From Paenimyroides ummariense (GTDB taxonomy: Bacteria > Bacteroidota > Bacteroidia > Flavobacteriales > Flavobacteriaceae), in NCBI RefSeq assembly GCF_900115115.1, contig NZ_FOVI01000018.1, forward strand, positions 1 through 55,855: a stretch of 55,855 nucleotides of DNA, in the 5' to 3' direction. The notes beneath the pieces are model-generated. The model searched no databases. It saw nothing but the letters and a program-made list of their open reading frames with translations, and had not been told where the DNA came from. Positions 31,485-38,400 of this stretch are shown here, in pieces; position 1 is the first letter of the stretch; the number at the start of each line of letters is the position of its first letter. The translations under genes and the position numbers were made by a program.

Positions 31485-32329
31485 TTATTTTCGTGTTGTT
31501 TAATTTCACGTTTAAGCAAGTAATGTTTTTGCACAAGGTTTAATAAAGCAGGATTTTGACTTTTCATATAATCAACTTCAACCTGCGTTAAATTCAAAAA
31601 CCTTTTTGCTAAAGCTTCGGGCGTGTAACCGTTTTTCTTTAACTGATCGCTTCGTGAAATAATGTATAAATTATCTATTACAACATTTTGCGTGTTACCG
31701 TCTTTAAACTGCACGTTGTAACCTTTTGGAATTGCTCCGTTGTGCTGTTCCCAAACAATACGGTGTTTTAACTTCCAGTTTTTTACCATTGGTACATTAT
31801 CAACCTTTATTTCAATATAACCGTCATCGGTAATGCGTTCGGTTCCAATAGGCACTGTGTTAATAGGCACGTTTCCTTTTTTAAAAAATGTTGGTTCTAA
31901 CTTTGCCCGCATTTCAGCCGATAGTTTTTTTCCTTTGTTAGGCGGAACAGATCCTTTTTTAATAAGCGAATCTGCTTTAAATTTTTCTTTTATTTCTGCA
32001 GGCACAACCAGGTTTAAAAACTTGTAGCGGTCTGTTACAAAACCACCTGTTTTACCAATGATAGAACCAATTCTTTTAGCAGGAATTTTATCGTAATTCG
32101 CCAAAATAAACGCATCAAATTGCGCTGAATTATTTTTTAACTGGTGTATTCTGCTGTTTTTAGCAGCAATTTGCTGTTTAGTTAACCGCAAATTACTTCT
32201 ATCCAAATATGTTTTTACAGTCCAAAAAGGTATTTGCAGATATTCAGCTATTTCGCGCCGTGAAAGCGTGGTGTAATAACAATGGATAAACAAACGTTCA
32301 TCCATTGTTAGTGGTCCTGTGTAACTCAT
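31481..32329 (-). CDS. HNH homing-type endonuclease with N-terminal HTH
   Basis: A 282-residue protein. The N-terminus resembles a helix-turn-helix (SRREIAEYLQIPFWTVKTYL). The central part is the HNH signature of homing-type nucleases: ITDDGYIEIKVDN, then KHRIVWEQHNGAIPKGYNVQ and DNLYIIS. It probably cuts a specific site to spread itself among related phages. It is a free-standing gene, with no intron boundaries seen in its neighbours. Alternatively it may serve phage recombination. Confidence 0.82.
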   Translation of the reverse strand: MSYTGPLTMDERLFIHCYYTTLSRREIAEYLQIPFWTVKTYLDRSNLRLTKQQIAAKNSRIHQLKNNSAQFDAFILANYDKIPAKRIGSIIGKTGGFVTDRYKFLNLVVPAEIKEKFKADSLIKKGSVPPNKGKKLSAEMRAKLEPTFFKKGNVPINTVPIGTERITDDGYIEIKVDNVPMVKNWKLKHRIVWEQHNGAIPKGYNVQFKDGNTQNVVIDNLYIISRSDQLKKNGYTPEALAKRFLNLTQVEVDYMKSQNPALLNLVQKHYLLKREIKQHENK

Positions 32330-32341
32330 AACAAAACCATT

Positions 32342-33052
32342 TTACTCCTGATAAATACGCAGCTGCGGATGCAGTTCACGGATTTTTTCAACTTCACCAC
32401 CAATTAAACGTTCGCTTTCTTCGGCAATAATCTGTTTTAAATCGGGCGATACCAGCATACATTCTAAATCTTCATCCAAAACAACTTCAACCGGAACAAC
32501 AACTTTTGGCTGCCCTTTAAAAATTGGCAGTTCTATATTGAAAGATTCCGGAATGTTTGACTGCACTACCTGATCAATCAACGCGCGTTTGTTTCCGCGA
32601 TCGTCTTTATTGGCTTCGATAGCACGGTTAACAGTTGCTTTTATGTTTTTCAAAGTTGAAACCAATTCCATTGCAACCGATTTACTTTCGAATAAATGGC
32701 GGTTCATTTTGATAAAATCTGCTAATTGAAAAGTAGAATATCGTTTGCCTTTGTTTATTTCGAACGCTTCCAAATCGGGATTTAAAAGAATAGATCCGTT
32801 TAATTTGTACGGATGACGTTCTGTTAAACCGTAAACCAAACGCATTGCTAAATTATCGTACGAAAAAATCAATGCAGAATCTAAAATTATAGACAACAAA
32901 ACATTTTCTTTCGACAAAAATTCAAATAGCGAAAAAATTGTAACGTTTGTAACATTTACATCCCTGCCGGTATGCACCGGCACTGCTTCACCGTTACGGA
33001 TCACCAATTCTTTTACTCCGTTTTCTACTGAAATGTTTATTTCTTTAGCCAT
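32342..33052 (-). CDS. phage early protein, DUF2303-like
   Basis: A 236-residue protein. The layout of KELVIRNGEAVP, FEFLS, LVYGLTERHPYKLNGSILLN, FQLADFIKMNRHLF and a C-terminal IRELHPQLRIYQE recalls DUF2303 proteins common in phage early regions, where they are found near recombination genes. The match is by overall pattern, not a clear motif, so the call is tentative. It overlaps the next early gene by eight bases. Confidence 0.5.
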   Translation of the reverse strand: MAKEINISVENGVKELVIRNGEAVPVHTGRDVNVTNVTIFSLFEFLSKENVLLSIILDSALIFSYDNLAMRLVYGLTERHPYKLNGSILLNPDLEAFEINKGKRYSTFQLADFIKMNRHLFESKSVAMELVSTLKNIKATVNRAIEANKDDRGNKRALIDQVVQSNIPESFNIELPIFKGQPKVVVPVEVVLDEDLECMLVSPDLKQIIAEESERLIGGEVEKIRELHPQLRIYQE

Positions 33053-33470
33053 TTTTTACAACTTTAAAATTATCGGTTATACTGTATTGTTTTTCGTTCT
33101 GCATTAGCGGTCGGCTGTACACCAATTCGCCTAAACGATTGTAGTAACACATCATTTGTTCATCCATATCAGCTAAAAGAAAAACTTCTTCGGTAACCTC
33201 TTCGCTGCTGGTACGAACACCTTGAATAATTTGTGCCATTTCTACTTTTAACGGTTTAGCTATTGCCTTATAATTTTCGCGATGCATTTTCAATTCATCA
33301 TCAGCCGCCGATAATTCTATTGCTTTTTGCGTGTAAGCATTTTGAAGCTCGATAACTTCGGCAGGATCTAGCGCACGCAAATACGTGCGGCTTTCTACCT
33401 TTGTGGCATTATCGCGAAGCAATTGTTCGCGATCTTTAGGACTTCGGTCCTGAAACATAAATTTTTCCAT
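33045..33470 (-). CDS. phage early protein of unknown function
   Basis: A 141-residue helical protein with many charged residues (DRSPKDREQLLRDNATKVES; NAYTQKAIELSAADDELKMH) and a short compact end (YNRLGELVYSRPLMQNEKQY). It probably forms a coiled coil. It overlaps the DUF2303-like gene and is likely co-transcribed and co-functional. No family recognised. Confidence 0.55.
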   Translation of the reverse strand: MEKFMFQDRSPKDREQLLRDNATKVESRTYLRALDPAEVIELQNAYTQKAIELSAADDELKMHRENYKAIAKPLKVEMAQIIQGVRTSSEEVTEEVFLLADMDEQMMCYYNRLGELVYSRPLMQNEKQYSITDNFKVVKNG

Positions 33471-33709
33471 AAAAATTTTGTTTTATGATTATTATAAATT
33501 GTTGTTGTAAAAATTTCGATATGTCAAAGAACGTGTGAAAAGCAGCGCCCAATCCTTAAACACCCTTTTCGCGAAAACAGCCATAACAAAGCGTTGTTAT
33601 GAATTTTGTGGATTGATTTGCACCGTTGTAGCATCGAAGCAAGTTTCTTTTTCAAAACCAACGGTTTTTTTAATTATATTTAAAACCTTAACTAAAAAAT
33701 ATAATTATC
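33471..33709. other. non-coding stretch with a perfect hairpin
   Basis: About 240 bases between a leftward early gene and the rightward small gene. It holds CATAACAA-AGCG-TTGTTATG (33582-33601), a perfect eight-pair hairpin. The stretch 33535-33660 is more GC-rich than its surroundings. A 60-codon rightward frame exists but looks fortuitous. It could be a small RNA, a repeat element or a divergent control region. Confidence 0.35.
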
Positions 33710-33880
33710 ATGAATGAATTTAAAATTGGCGACGTTGTTACGTTAAAATCAGGTAGTATCGACATGACTATTTACCAGATTTACAACAATAACCAGTACG
33801 CCCATTTAACATGGTTTGACCCAACAACCAGCACTATTAAAACACATGAAGGTGTACCAACAGTCGCATTAAAGAAGTAA
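33710..33880 (+). CDS. DUF2158 (YodC-like) small protein
   Basis: A 56-residue protein whose start MNEFKIGDVVTLKSGSIDMT is the recognisable DUF2158 pattern (F-x-x-GD-x-V-x-LKSGS), with AHLTWFD in the middle matching the usual C-x-W part without its Cys. It is read rightward, opposite to both neighbours, and is followed by its own terminator. Homologues exist in phages and plasmids; function unknown. Expression separate from the lytic genes is likely. Confidence 0.72.
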   Translation: MNEFKIGDVVTLKSGSIDMTIYQIYNNNQYAHLTWFDPTTSTIKTHEGVPTVALKK

Positions 33881-33891
33881 TGCTTAAAATT

Positions 33892-33920
33892 AACAGGCTA
33901 GGTATCTAGTCTGTTTTTTT
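33892..33920 (+). terminator. terminator of the DUF2158 gene
   Basis: AACAGGCTAG (33892-33901) pairs with CTAGTCTGTT (33906-33915), with one G-T pair, followed by a T-run, 11 bases after the stop. Confidence 0.75.
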
Positions 33921-34012
33921 TATTTATTCCCATTCGCAACCAGCTGCTGCATAAACACAGCAAGTATGTTACTTACGTGTGTTGGTTCTGCGTTTGTGTT
34001 TGTATTCGTCAT
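33920..34012 (-). CDS. 30-residue possible micro-protein
   Basis: A short frame from ATG 34012 to TAA 33920. The peptide starts MTNTNTNAEPTHVSNILAVF and ends QQLVANGNK. It overlaps the next upstream micro-gene by 44 bases in another frame and ends inside the T-run of an opposing terminator. It could be real in a packed early region, but there is little to prove it. Confidence 0.3.
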   Translation of the reverse strand: MTNTNTNAEPTHVSNILAVFMQQLVANGNK

Positions 34013-34097
34013 AAATTTCACATGCTCTTAAAAAATAAATTGGCAGCACAGCTAACGCCACCCAGATCATTGAAAGCCAAAAACCTTTTGTTCCCAT
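33969..34097 (-). CDS. 42-residue single-pass membrane peptide
   Basis: A short frame from ATG 34097 to TAA 33969, one base after the stop of the gene at 34099. A hydrophobic helix (GFWLSMIWVALAVLPIYFLR) at residues 5-24 is followed by a polar basic end (YKHKRRTNTRK), so the C-terminus is likely cytoplasmic. Its hydrophobicity and gene spacing suggest a true product. Function unknown. Confidence 0.5.
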   Translation of the reverse strand: MGTKGFWLSMIWVALAVLPIYFLRACEIYDEYKHKRRTNTRK

Positions 34098-34098
34098 T

Positions 34099-34416
34099 TT
34101 ATAAATAGTTTAAGCGCACCAGCGCGCTGGTTAAAATCATTAAGCGTTTTGTTTTAGCACATTTGTAAGTTTCACCTTCTTTAAACTTTCCTTCGGATAT
34201 CCAGTAGGCTAGGGCTGTTTTACTTTTAACAGGCAAAATTTTAGCATCTAAAACCTGTTTAAAAGTTGCTGCCTTTAACTTTTTTAAATTGGCACGTTTT
34301 ACTTGCAGGTCAAACTCCATATTGCCCACAAACTCACTTGCCTTGCCAATTACCAAACCGTTGGTTTTTAAAAAATCGGTAAATTCTGTTACCGGTATTA
34401 CGTTAATTGGCTGCAT
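34099..34416 (-). CDS. phage early protein, possible DNA-binding
   Basis: A 105-residue protein with a C-terminal ALAYWISEGKFKEGETYKCA followed by KTKRLMILTSALVRL. This recalls the wing and recognition-helix pattern of excisionase or MerR-like small DNA-binding proteins, but the match is loose. It is the second leftward gene after the control region, a place where Cro, Xis or similar regulators are found. Confidence 0.5.
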   Translation of the reverse strand: MQPINVIPVTEFTDFLKTNGLVIGKASEFVGNMEFDLQVKRANLKKLKAATFKQVLDAKILPVKSKTALAYWISEGKFKEGETYKCAKTKRLMILTSALVRLNYL

Positions 34417-34418
34417 GG

Positions 34419-34658
34419 CTATAGCTTTTTAATTAAGTTTTCTAATTCGTCTAAAAATTTCAAACTGCGGAACATCCAAAACAGCCTTAAATTTTTGGTA
34501 TCTTTTTCGTTGTTTAATTCCGGCAAACACAAATGCACAATATTTAAAAACTGCTTTTGCGTGTTATATCCTTTATGCCTAAATTCATTCACAACCCAAA
34601 CAGCACGTATTTGGCTGTGCATTCTTTCATTTTTAGGTATTAAAACATAAGTCTTCAT
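34419..34658 (-). CDS. first leftward early gene, phage protein of unknown function
   Basis: A 79-residue basic helical protein. The central RHKGYNTQKQFLNIVHLCLP followed by RLFWMFRSLKFLDELENLI is a pattern I recall from early genes of other Bacteroidota prophages. It starts at the control region opposite the repressor, with an operator-like sequence 12-37 bases upstream. By position it may be a Cro-like or anti-repressor function (inference). Confidence 0.55.
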   Translation of the reverse strand: MKTYVLIPKNERMHSQIRAVWVVNEFRHKGYNTQKQFLNIVHLCLPELNNEKDTKNLRLFWMFRSLKFLDELENLIKKL

Positions 34659-34679
34659 TACACAATTTGTTTAATAAAA

Positions 34680-34695
34680 TGCACAATTTTGTAAA
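34680..34695. promoter_or_regulatory. operator-like repeat O1
   Basis: TGCACAATTTTGTAAA shares TGCACAAT with three other copies. It lies 22 bases before the start of the leftward early gene, so bound repressor would block lytic transcription. A degenerate copy (TACACAATTTGT) lies closer to the start at about 34660-34671. Confidence 0.55.
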
Positions 34696-34724
34696 AGTTT
34701 GGTACAAATTTTGTATTTTCACAC

Positions 34725-34738
34725 TGTAAAATTGTGCA
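34725..34738. promoter_or_regulatory. operator-like repeat O2 (inverted)
   Basis: TGTAAAATTGTGCA is the reverse complement of TGCACAATTTTACA, so this copy faces the other way. It lies in the middle of the divergent region. Confidence 0.55.
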
Positions 34739-34762
34739 GTAAAATTTATAATGTCAAATATA

Positions 34763-34778
34763 TGCACAATATTTTACA
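34763..34778. promoter_or_regulatory. operator-like repeat O3
   Basis: TGCACAATATTTTACA is identical to O4 and 30 bases from it, about three helical turns. Confidence 0.65.
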
Positions 34779-34792
34779 TTAAACAATAAAAA

Positions 34793-34808
34793 TGCACAAT
34801 ATTTTACA
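34793..34808. promoter_or_regulatory. operator-like repeat O4
   Basis: TGCACAATATTTTACA lies 34 bases before the repressor ATG, placed to allow the repressor to control its own gene. Confidence 0.65.
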
Positions 34809-34841
34809 ATTTAACACGAAATAAAATACAAATTGCTATAA

Positions 34842-35270
34842 ATGAACACTTTAGACGTAAAAGAAATTCGTAAAAAACTACAATTAACACAGGAAGAACT
34901 TGGGAATTTGATTGGAGTAAGTAGAAATACAATCATAAATTACGAAAAAGGCGGCAAAATTCCAGATTCAAAAAGCACAATATTAAACAACTTGCTTAAC
35001 GAAAATGCACAAAATAAAAACATCGTAAACGAACCGGAAGCGGTTTACGAAACGGGGTTTGATAAAAAAATTGCAGAATCGAAAAAAGAAATTGAAAAAA
35101 TTAAAGAAGAAATTTTAAAATTCGAAAATAAAATAGAACAGGATCCAACCAAAAAAGTAACCTACGAAAAATACATAAGCAGCTACGAAGAACAGATTTT
35201 TTTGTTGAACGAAATAATTAATATTACTTTAGAAGCAAAGAAAGATTTTTTAGAGAATAACGAAGTTTAA
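34842..35270 (+). CDS. XRE-family phage repressor
   Basis: A 142-residue regulator. The N-terminal helix-turn-helix has KLQLTQEELGNLIGVSRNTI then NYEKGGKIPD, a classical XRE domain (about 8-50). The C-terminal part is a long coiled coil (KIAESKKEIEKIKEEILKFE onward) instead of the LexA/CI-type self-cleaving domain, so induction by RecA cleavage is unlikely. It is divergent from the early genes, with four operator-like repeats in the 183-base gap. It should keep the prophage silent and start the rightward lysogeny operon. Confidence 0.85.
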   Translation: MNTLDVKEIRKKLQLTQEELGNLIGVSRNTIINYEKGGKIPDSKSTILNNLLNENAQNKNIVNEPEAVYETGFDKKIAESKKEIEKIKEEILKFENKIEQDPTKKVTYEKYISSYEEQIFLLNEIINITLEAKKDFLENNEV

Positions 35271-35281
35271 AAGTTACCATT

Positions 35282-35839
35282 ATGAAACAAACACTACTAT
35301 TTTTATTATTGGTTTCAGGCGTAAATATTTCATTTGCGCAGATTGCATTTTCAGGTAAAGAATTTCAGAACACAATAATTACCAGTTGTGAAAACAAAAC
35401 AGCAGAAGAAATGTATCAAAAAGCCCTTAACTGGATTTCGTACACGTTTAATTCGCCGAATGATGTTTTAATGGCAAAAATAGAAAACGAATACATTCGT
35501 TTTGAAGGAGCGAAAGAACATCTTGTTTGCTGGGAAACCATAGGCACCATTTGCAACAACGGAAAATTTACAGTAGAACTATCTTTCAAAGACGGAAGGT
35601 ATAAATTTGAATTAATAAAATTGCAACAATACATTCCATATACCGGTTACGGACCGCACGGCTGGGATGATGTTAATTTTGAGTACGTTACAGCTAACAT
35701 GTACAAAAATAACGGAAAATTACGCCCGAAATATCAGCATTTCATTAGCGATATGCCCGAATATTTCAACAATTTAAATAAGCAACTGCAGCAATTTATT
35801 CAAAACGAAAATATTCCAAGCAAAAGAGAAGATTGGTAG
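35282..35839 (+). CDS. secreted DUF4468-like protein
   Basis: A 185-residue protein with a signal peptide (LLFLLLVSGVNISFAQ, cleavage at about residue 20). The mature part has TAEEMYQKALNWISYTFNSP near its start, the pattern of the DUF4468 domain found in exported Bacteroidota proteins. It lies eleven bases after the repressor gene, in the operon expressed during lysogeny. A secreted product made by the lysogen may alter the cell surface or block superinfection (inference). Confidence 0.72.
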   Translation: MKQTLLFLLLVSGVNISFAQIAFSGKEFQNTIITSCENKTAEEMYQKALNWISYTFNSPNDVLMAKIENEYIRFEGAKEHLVCWETIGTICNNGKFTVELSFKDGRYKFELIKLQQYIPYTGYGPHGWDDVNFEYVTANMYKNNGKLRPKYQHFISDMPEYFNNLNKQLQQFIQNENIPSKREDW

Positions 35840-35896
35840 ACAACAAACTAAAAGAAGAACTTACACCGATAAATAACTAGATAAAAAAAAAAGCTT

Positions 35897-36766
35897 ATGA
35901 AATTTTCAGAAAGAATGGGTTTTAAAGAACCACGCAATACAATACAGACAGAAAGTGTGGATTTGGAATTAAAAAATGAACTTTGGAATGTTTTATACTT
36001 ACAGTATCTAGACGAACCAAAAAAGAACTATCAATTTTTAGACGAATGTAGATTAGAGCATTATAAACTTTTTACACTTTTATGGTTGTATTATTTTAAA
36101 AATAAAATAGACAACCAATCTATTAATATTGAACATAATATTCAAAATATAAATAGTCATCTTTATTCAAAATTTGATAGATGGTACTATATATACGACA
36201 TAATCGAATTCATTTTTGCAAACTTTGAAATACCAGATGAATTTGATAATTTAGAACACAGAAAATACACGACAGAACTATTAAACGACGCGTTAGAATC
36301 CAATTTATCAGGATACCGTTTTATAAATGGATTATTTTCTCCTATAACTAACGAACAAGAAATAGAAGCTATAGAAGAAGCAGTAATTAATACTGATGAA
36401 TACAACACAGTTTCTTCCCACCTTAATAAAGCATTAGAGCTTTTATCCGATAAGAAAGCACCGGACTTTAGCAATTCAATAAAAGAATCAATTTCAGCAA
36501 TAGAATCGTATTTTAAAGTTTTCTTTAAAGACCCTAATATCAGCTTTGGAAACTCTTTAAACAATTTAGAACACAATCACGGCTTAGATAAGCAAATTAA
36601 AGAATCCATATTGAGAATTTACGGCTATTCAAATAACACTGGAGCAATAAGACATGGGCTAAAACCCGGCGACACAACTGATAAAATAAAATTAGCCGAA
36701 GCAAAATACATGCTAGTAACATGCAGCGCTTTTATTAATTATTTAAAAGAAACAAACGCTAATTAA
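35897..36766 (+). CDS. AbiJ-like abortive infection protein (AbiJ_NTD4 plus HEPN-like domain)
   Basis: A 289-residue protein. The start MKFSERMGFKEPRNTIQTES then LKNELWNVLYLQYL is the AbiJ_NTD4 pattern. The C-terminal half (about 165-285) is helical, with HLNKALELLSDKKAPDFSNS, then IKESISAIESYFKV and NNTGAIRHGL (Arg252-His253). The short Arg-His motif in such a helical bundle is typical of HEPN-type RNases used in abortive infection, but activity is not proven. Encoded between repressor and integrase, it probably protects the lysogen from other phages. Confidence 0.8.
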   Translation: MKFSERMGFKEPRNTIQTESVDLELKNELWNVLYLQYLDEPKKNYQFLDECRLEHYKLFTLLWLYYFKNKIDNQSINIEHNIQNINSHLYSKFDRWYYIYDIIEFIFANFEIPDEFDNLEHRKYTTELLNDALESNLSGYRFINGLFSPITNEQEIEAIEEAVINTDEYNTVSSHLNKALELLSDKKAPDFSNSIKESISAIESYFKVFFKDPNISFGNSLNNLEHNHGLDKQIKESILRIYGYSNNTGAIRHGLKPGDTTDKIKLAEAKYMLVTCSAFINYLKETNAN

Positions 36767-36779
36767 AAACAAAATAACT

Positions 36780-36992
36780 ATGGAATTAATAACACTCAGT
36801 ACACCAATTTTAGAAGGTGATAGAATAATGTATAATCAAAATATCTACACGGTAACGGAATCAAACTACCAAATAGGAAACCCATATTTTAATATTGATT
36901 TAGCAGTTTACACAATTACAAACATAACCACACACGAAACATTCAACATGTTCCACAGCACATTAATACATAACAACGCTTATAAATTATAA
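36780..36992 (+). CDS. small protein downstream of the AbiJ-like gene
   Basis: A 70-residue protein with a mostly strand-like sequence (MELITLSTPILEGDRIMYNQ, then NIYTVTESNYQIG and TTHETFNMFHSTLI). No family recognised. It lies 13 bases after the AbiJ-like gene and just before a terminator, so it is the last gene of the lysogeny operon. A partner or antitoxin role for the AbiJ-like protein is possible but has no direct support. Confidence 0.55.
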   Translation: MELITLSTPILEGDRIMYNQNIYTVTESNYQIGNPYFNIDLAVYTITNITTHETFNMFHSTLIHNNAYKL

Positions 36993-37018
36993 ATCCCACC
37001 AATTGGCGGGATTTTTTA
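36992..37018 (+). terminator. terminator of the lysogeny operon
   Basis: AATCCCACC (36992-37000) pairs with GGCGGGATT (37005-37013), with one A-C mismatch (G-U on the other strand), around AATT and followed by TTTTT. It ends the rightward operon at the convergent integrase gene, whose stop codon lies in the T-run. Confidence 0.75.
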
Positions 37019-38239
37019 TATACCATCGGTATCAATAATTTTAAACAACGCTTCATCGCGCACGGTTTCGCTAAACTTATCTTTATAAAAATTATCAATA
37101 TCATCGCGCACATGGCCCATAAGCTCGCGGATAATATCAGCATCGATCATCAACTGCTTTGCGCGGTTACCAAAAGTATGGCGCACTACTTTAACCCCAA
37201 TATTACCACCGGTTGGCAAAATCTCTACCTTTAAATCTTTTTGCATAGCAATTAAGCTGGTGCGGTACTTATGAATAAAGGTGCTGTATTCTCTACTTGT
37301 TTTACCCCACGGAAACAACCAATCGCCATCAGCAGCTTTATACTTGCTAATAATATTTTTTGCCTTTGGGTGCACCTTTAAGTTGGTTACCTGTTCAGTT
37401 TTACTTCGCTGTATAATTACACGGTCCTTAAATAAAGCTGTTTTCTTTAAAAAGTATAAATCAGTCAAATCGCAACCGCCGAAATAAAACTGCAGCAAAA
37501 AAATATCCATATACCTACGGCGTGCAGGCAGATCTGTCTGGTAATTTTCAAAACGCGCAATATCTTTTATATCCAGGTACTTCTTTTTAGAATCAAAACT
37601 CTTTACCTTTAAGTTGTCCATAGTATTTTTAAAGGGTGTTTTATCTTCTAAATTGTATTTGCGGATTCCTTTATTATACATTGCCTTTAAATGACTAATA
37701 TAATGCTGTATGGTTTTACGGGTTGCTCCGGCATTTTCATACCGTTTTCTAAACTGCATAATCTTGTTATAATCAATTTCGGCAAATTTAATATCCGGGT
37801 AAAATTTCTTAAACTGATTCAATGAGTTTTTATTCGCATCTGCATTTCCCTTAATACGGTTCCGTAAAATTAAATCACCACGCTTTTCGGCTTCGGCAAC
37901 CGCTTTTAAATCTTCGGCAATAAAATCTTCACAAAACTTAATAAAAGAAATTTCATCAACCTCTTCGTCAAACAAAACCGCCATTGCTTCATTTACATTT
38001 ACACAACCTTTCGCAAGCAATTTTCGGGCTTTTAGCTTTAAATCCATTAAACGCGGCAATAATTCTTCGTAATCGGGATGTTTTTCATTTATTAGTTGCA
38101 TTTCTTCGTTAAAATGTTCTAATTTTGAAAACCCAATCACTTTTTGCTTTCGTTCACGAAGATGATTGCAGTAAATTATAAGTTCATAACCATTGCCACG
38201 ATCTCCGTTTGATTTGTTAAGTTTTATTACGATTTTCAT
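37016..38239 (-). CDS. tyrosine recombinase (phage integrase)
   Basis: A 407-residue integrase. The N-terminal part holds an arm-type and SAM-like domain (about 1-215). The catalytic domain has Lys280 (QRSKTEQ), KVVRHTFGNRA (Lys350, Arg353, His354), GHVRDD (His376) and the nucleophile Tyr385 in NFYKD. The first catalytic Arg expected near residues 252-258 is absent, since the segment reads FYFGGCDLTD. IntDOT of Bacteroides also lacks this Arg, so the enzyme may still work. It is read leftward and starts 161 bases from the right 15-base repeat. Confidence 0.93.
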   Translation of the reverse strand: MKIVIKLNKSNGDRGNGYELIIYCNHLRERKQKVIGFSKLEHFNEEMQLINEKHPDYEELLPRLMDLKLKARKLLAKGCVNVNEAMAVLFDEEVDEISFIKFCEDFIAEDLKAVAEAEKRGDLILRNRIKGNADANKNSLNQFKKFYPDIKFAEIDYNKIMQFRKRYENAGATRKTIQHYISHLKAMYNKGIRKYNLEDKTPFKNTMDNLKVKSFDSKKKYLDIKDIARFENYQTDLPARRRYMDIFLLQFYFGGCDLTDLYFLKKTALFKDRVIIQRSKTEQVTNLKVHPKAKNIISKYKAADGDWLFPWGKTSREYSTFIHKYRTSLIAMQKDLKVEILPTGGNIGVKVVRHTFGNRAKQLMIDADIIRELMGHVRDDIDNFYKDKFSETVRDEALFKIIDTDGI

Positions 38240-38400
38240 ATTGGAGTTTTATTGTACTTTTGTTGTAAAATAGTGTAATTTAATTACAATAAAAGTATAA
38301 AAAGCAATTAGAAAGATAAAATAAATTTACTACCAACAATTGTAAGTAAAAGAATATCAGTTGTTTAAAAAGCAAAATTGACTTAGGGGTAAAAATAATA
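38240..38400. other. integrase upstream region, probable attP arm
   Basis: This gap between integrase and attR is very AT-rich. It contains the inverted repeat TACTTTT (38255-38261) and AAAAGTA (38291-38297), with GTAATTTAATTAC between (about 38275-38287), which could be arm-type integrase sites or the integrase promoter. TACTTTTG (38255-38262) also matches a rightward -7 box, which could drive pyrE in the lysogen. Confidence 0.5.

Noticed and set aside
5743..38367. ACAATTGT as an attachment core shared by 5747-5754 and the region near 38335
   Set aside because: Only an eight-base palindrome that is common by chance; the 15-base match at 3388/38401 is much stronger and falls on a meaningful position.
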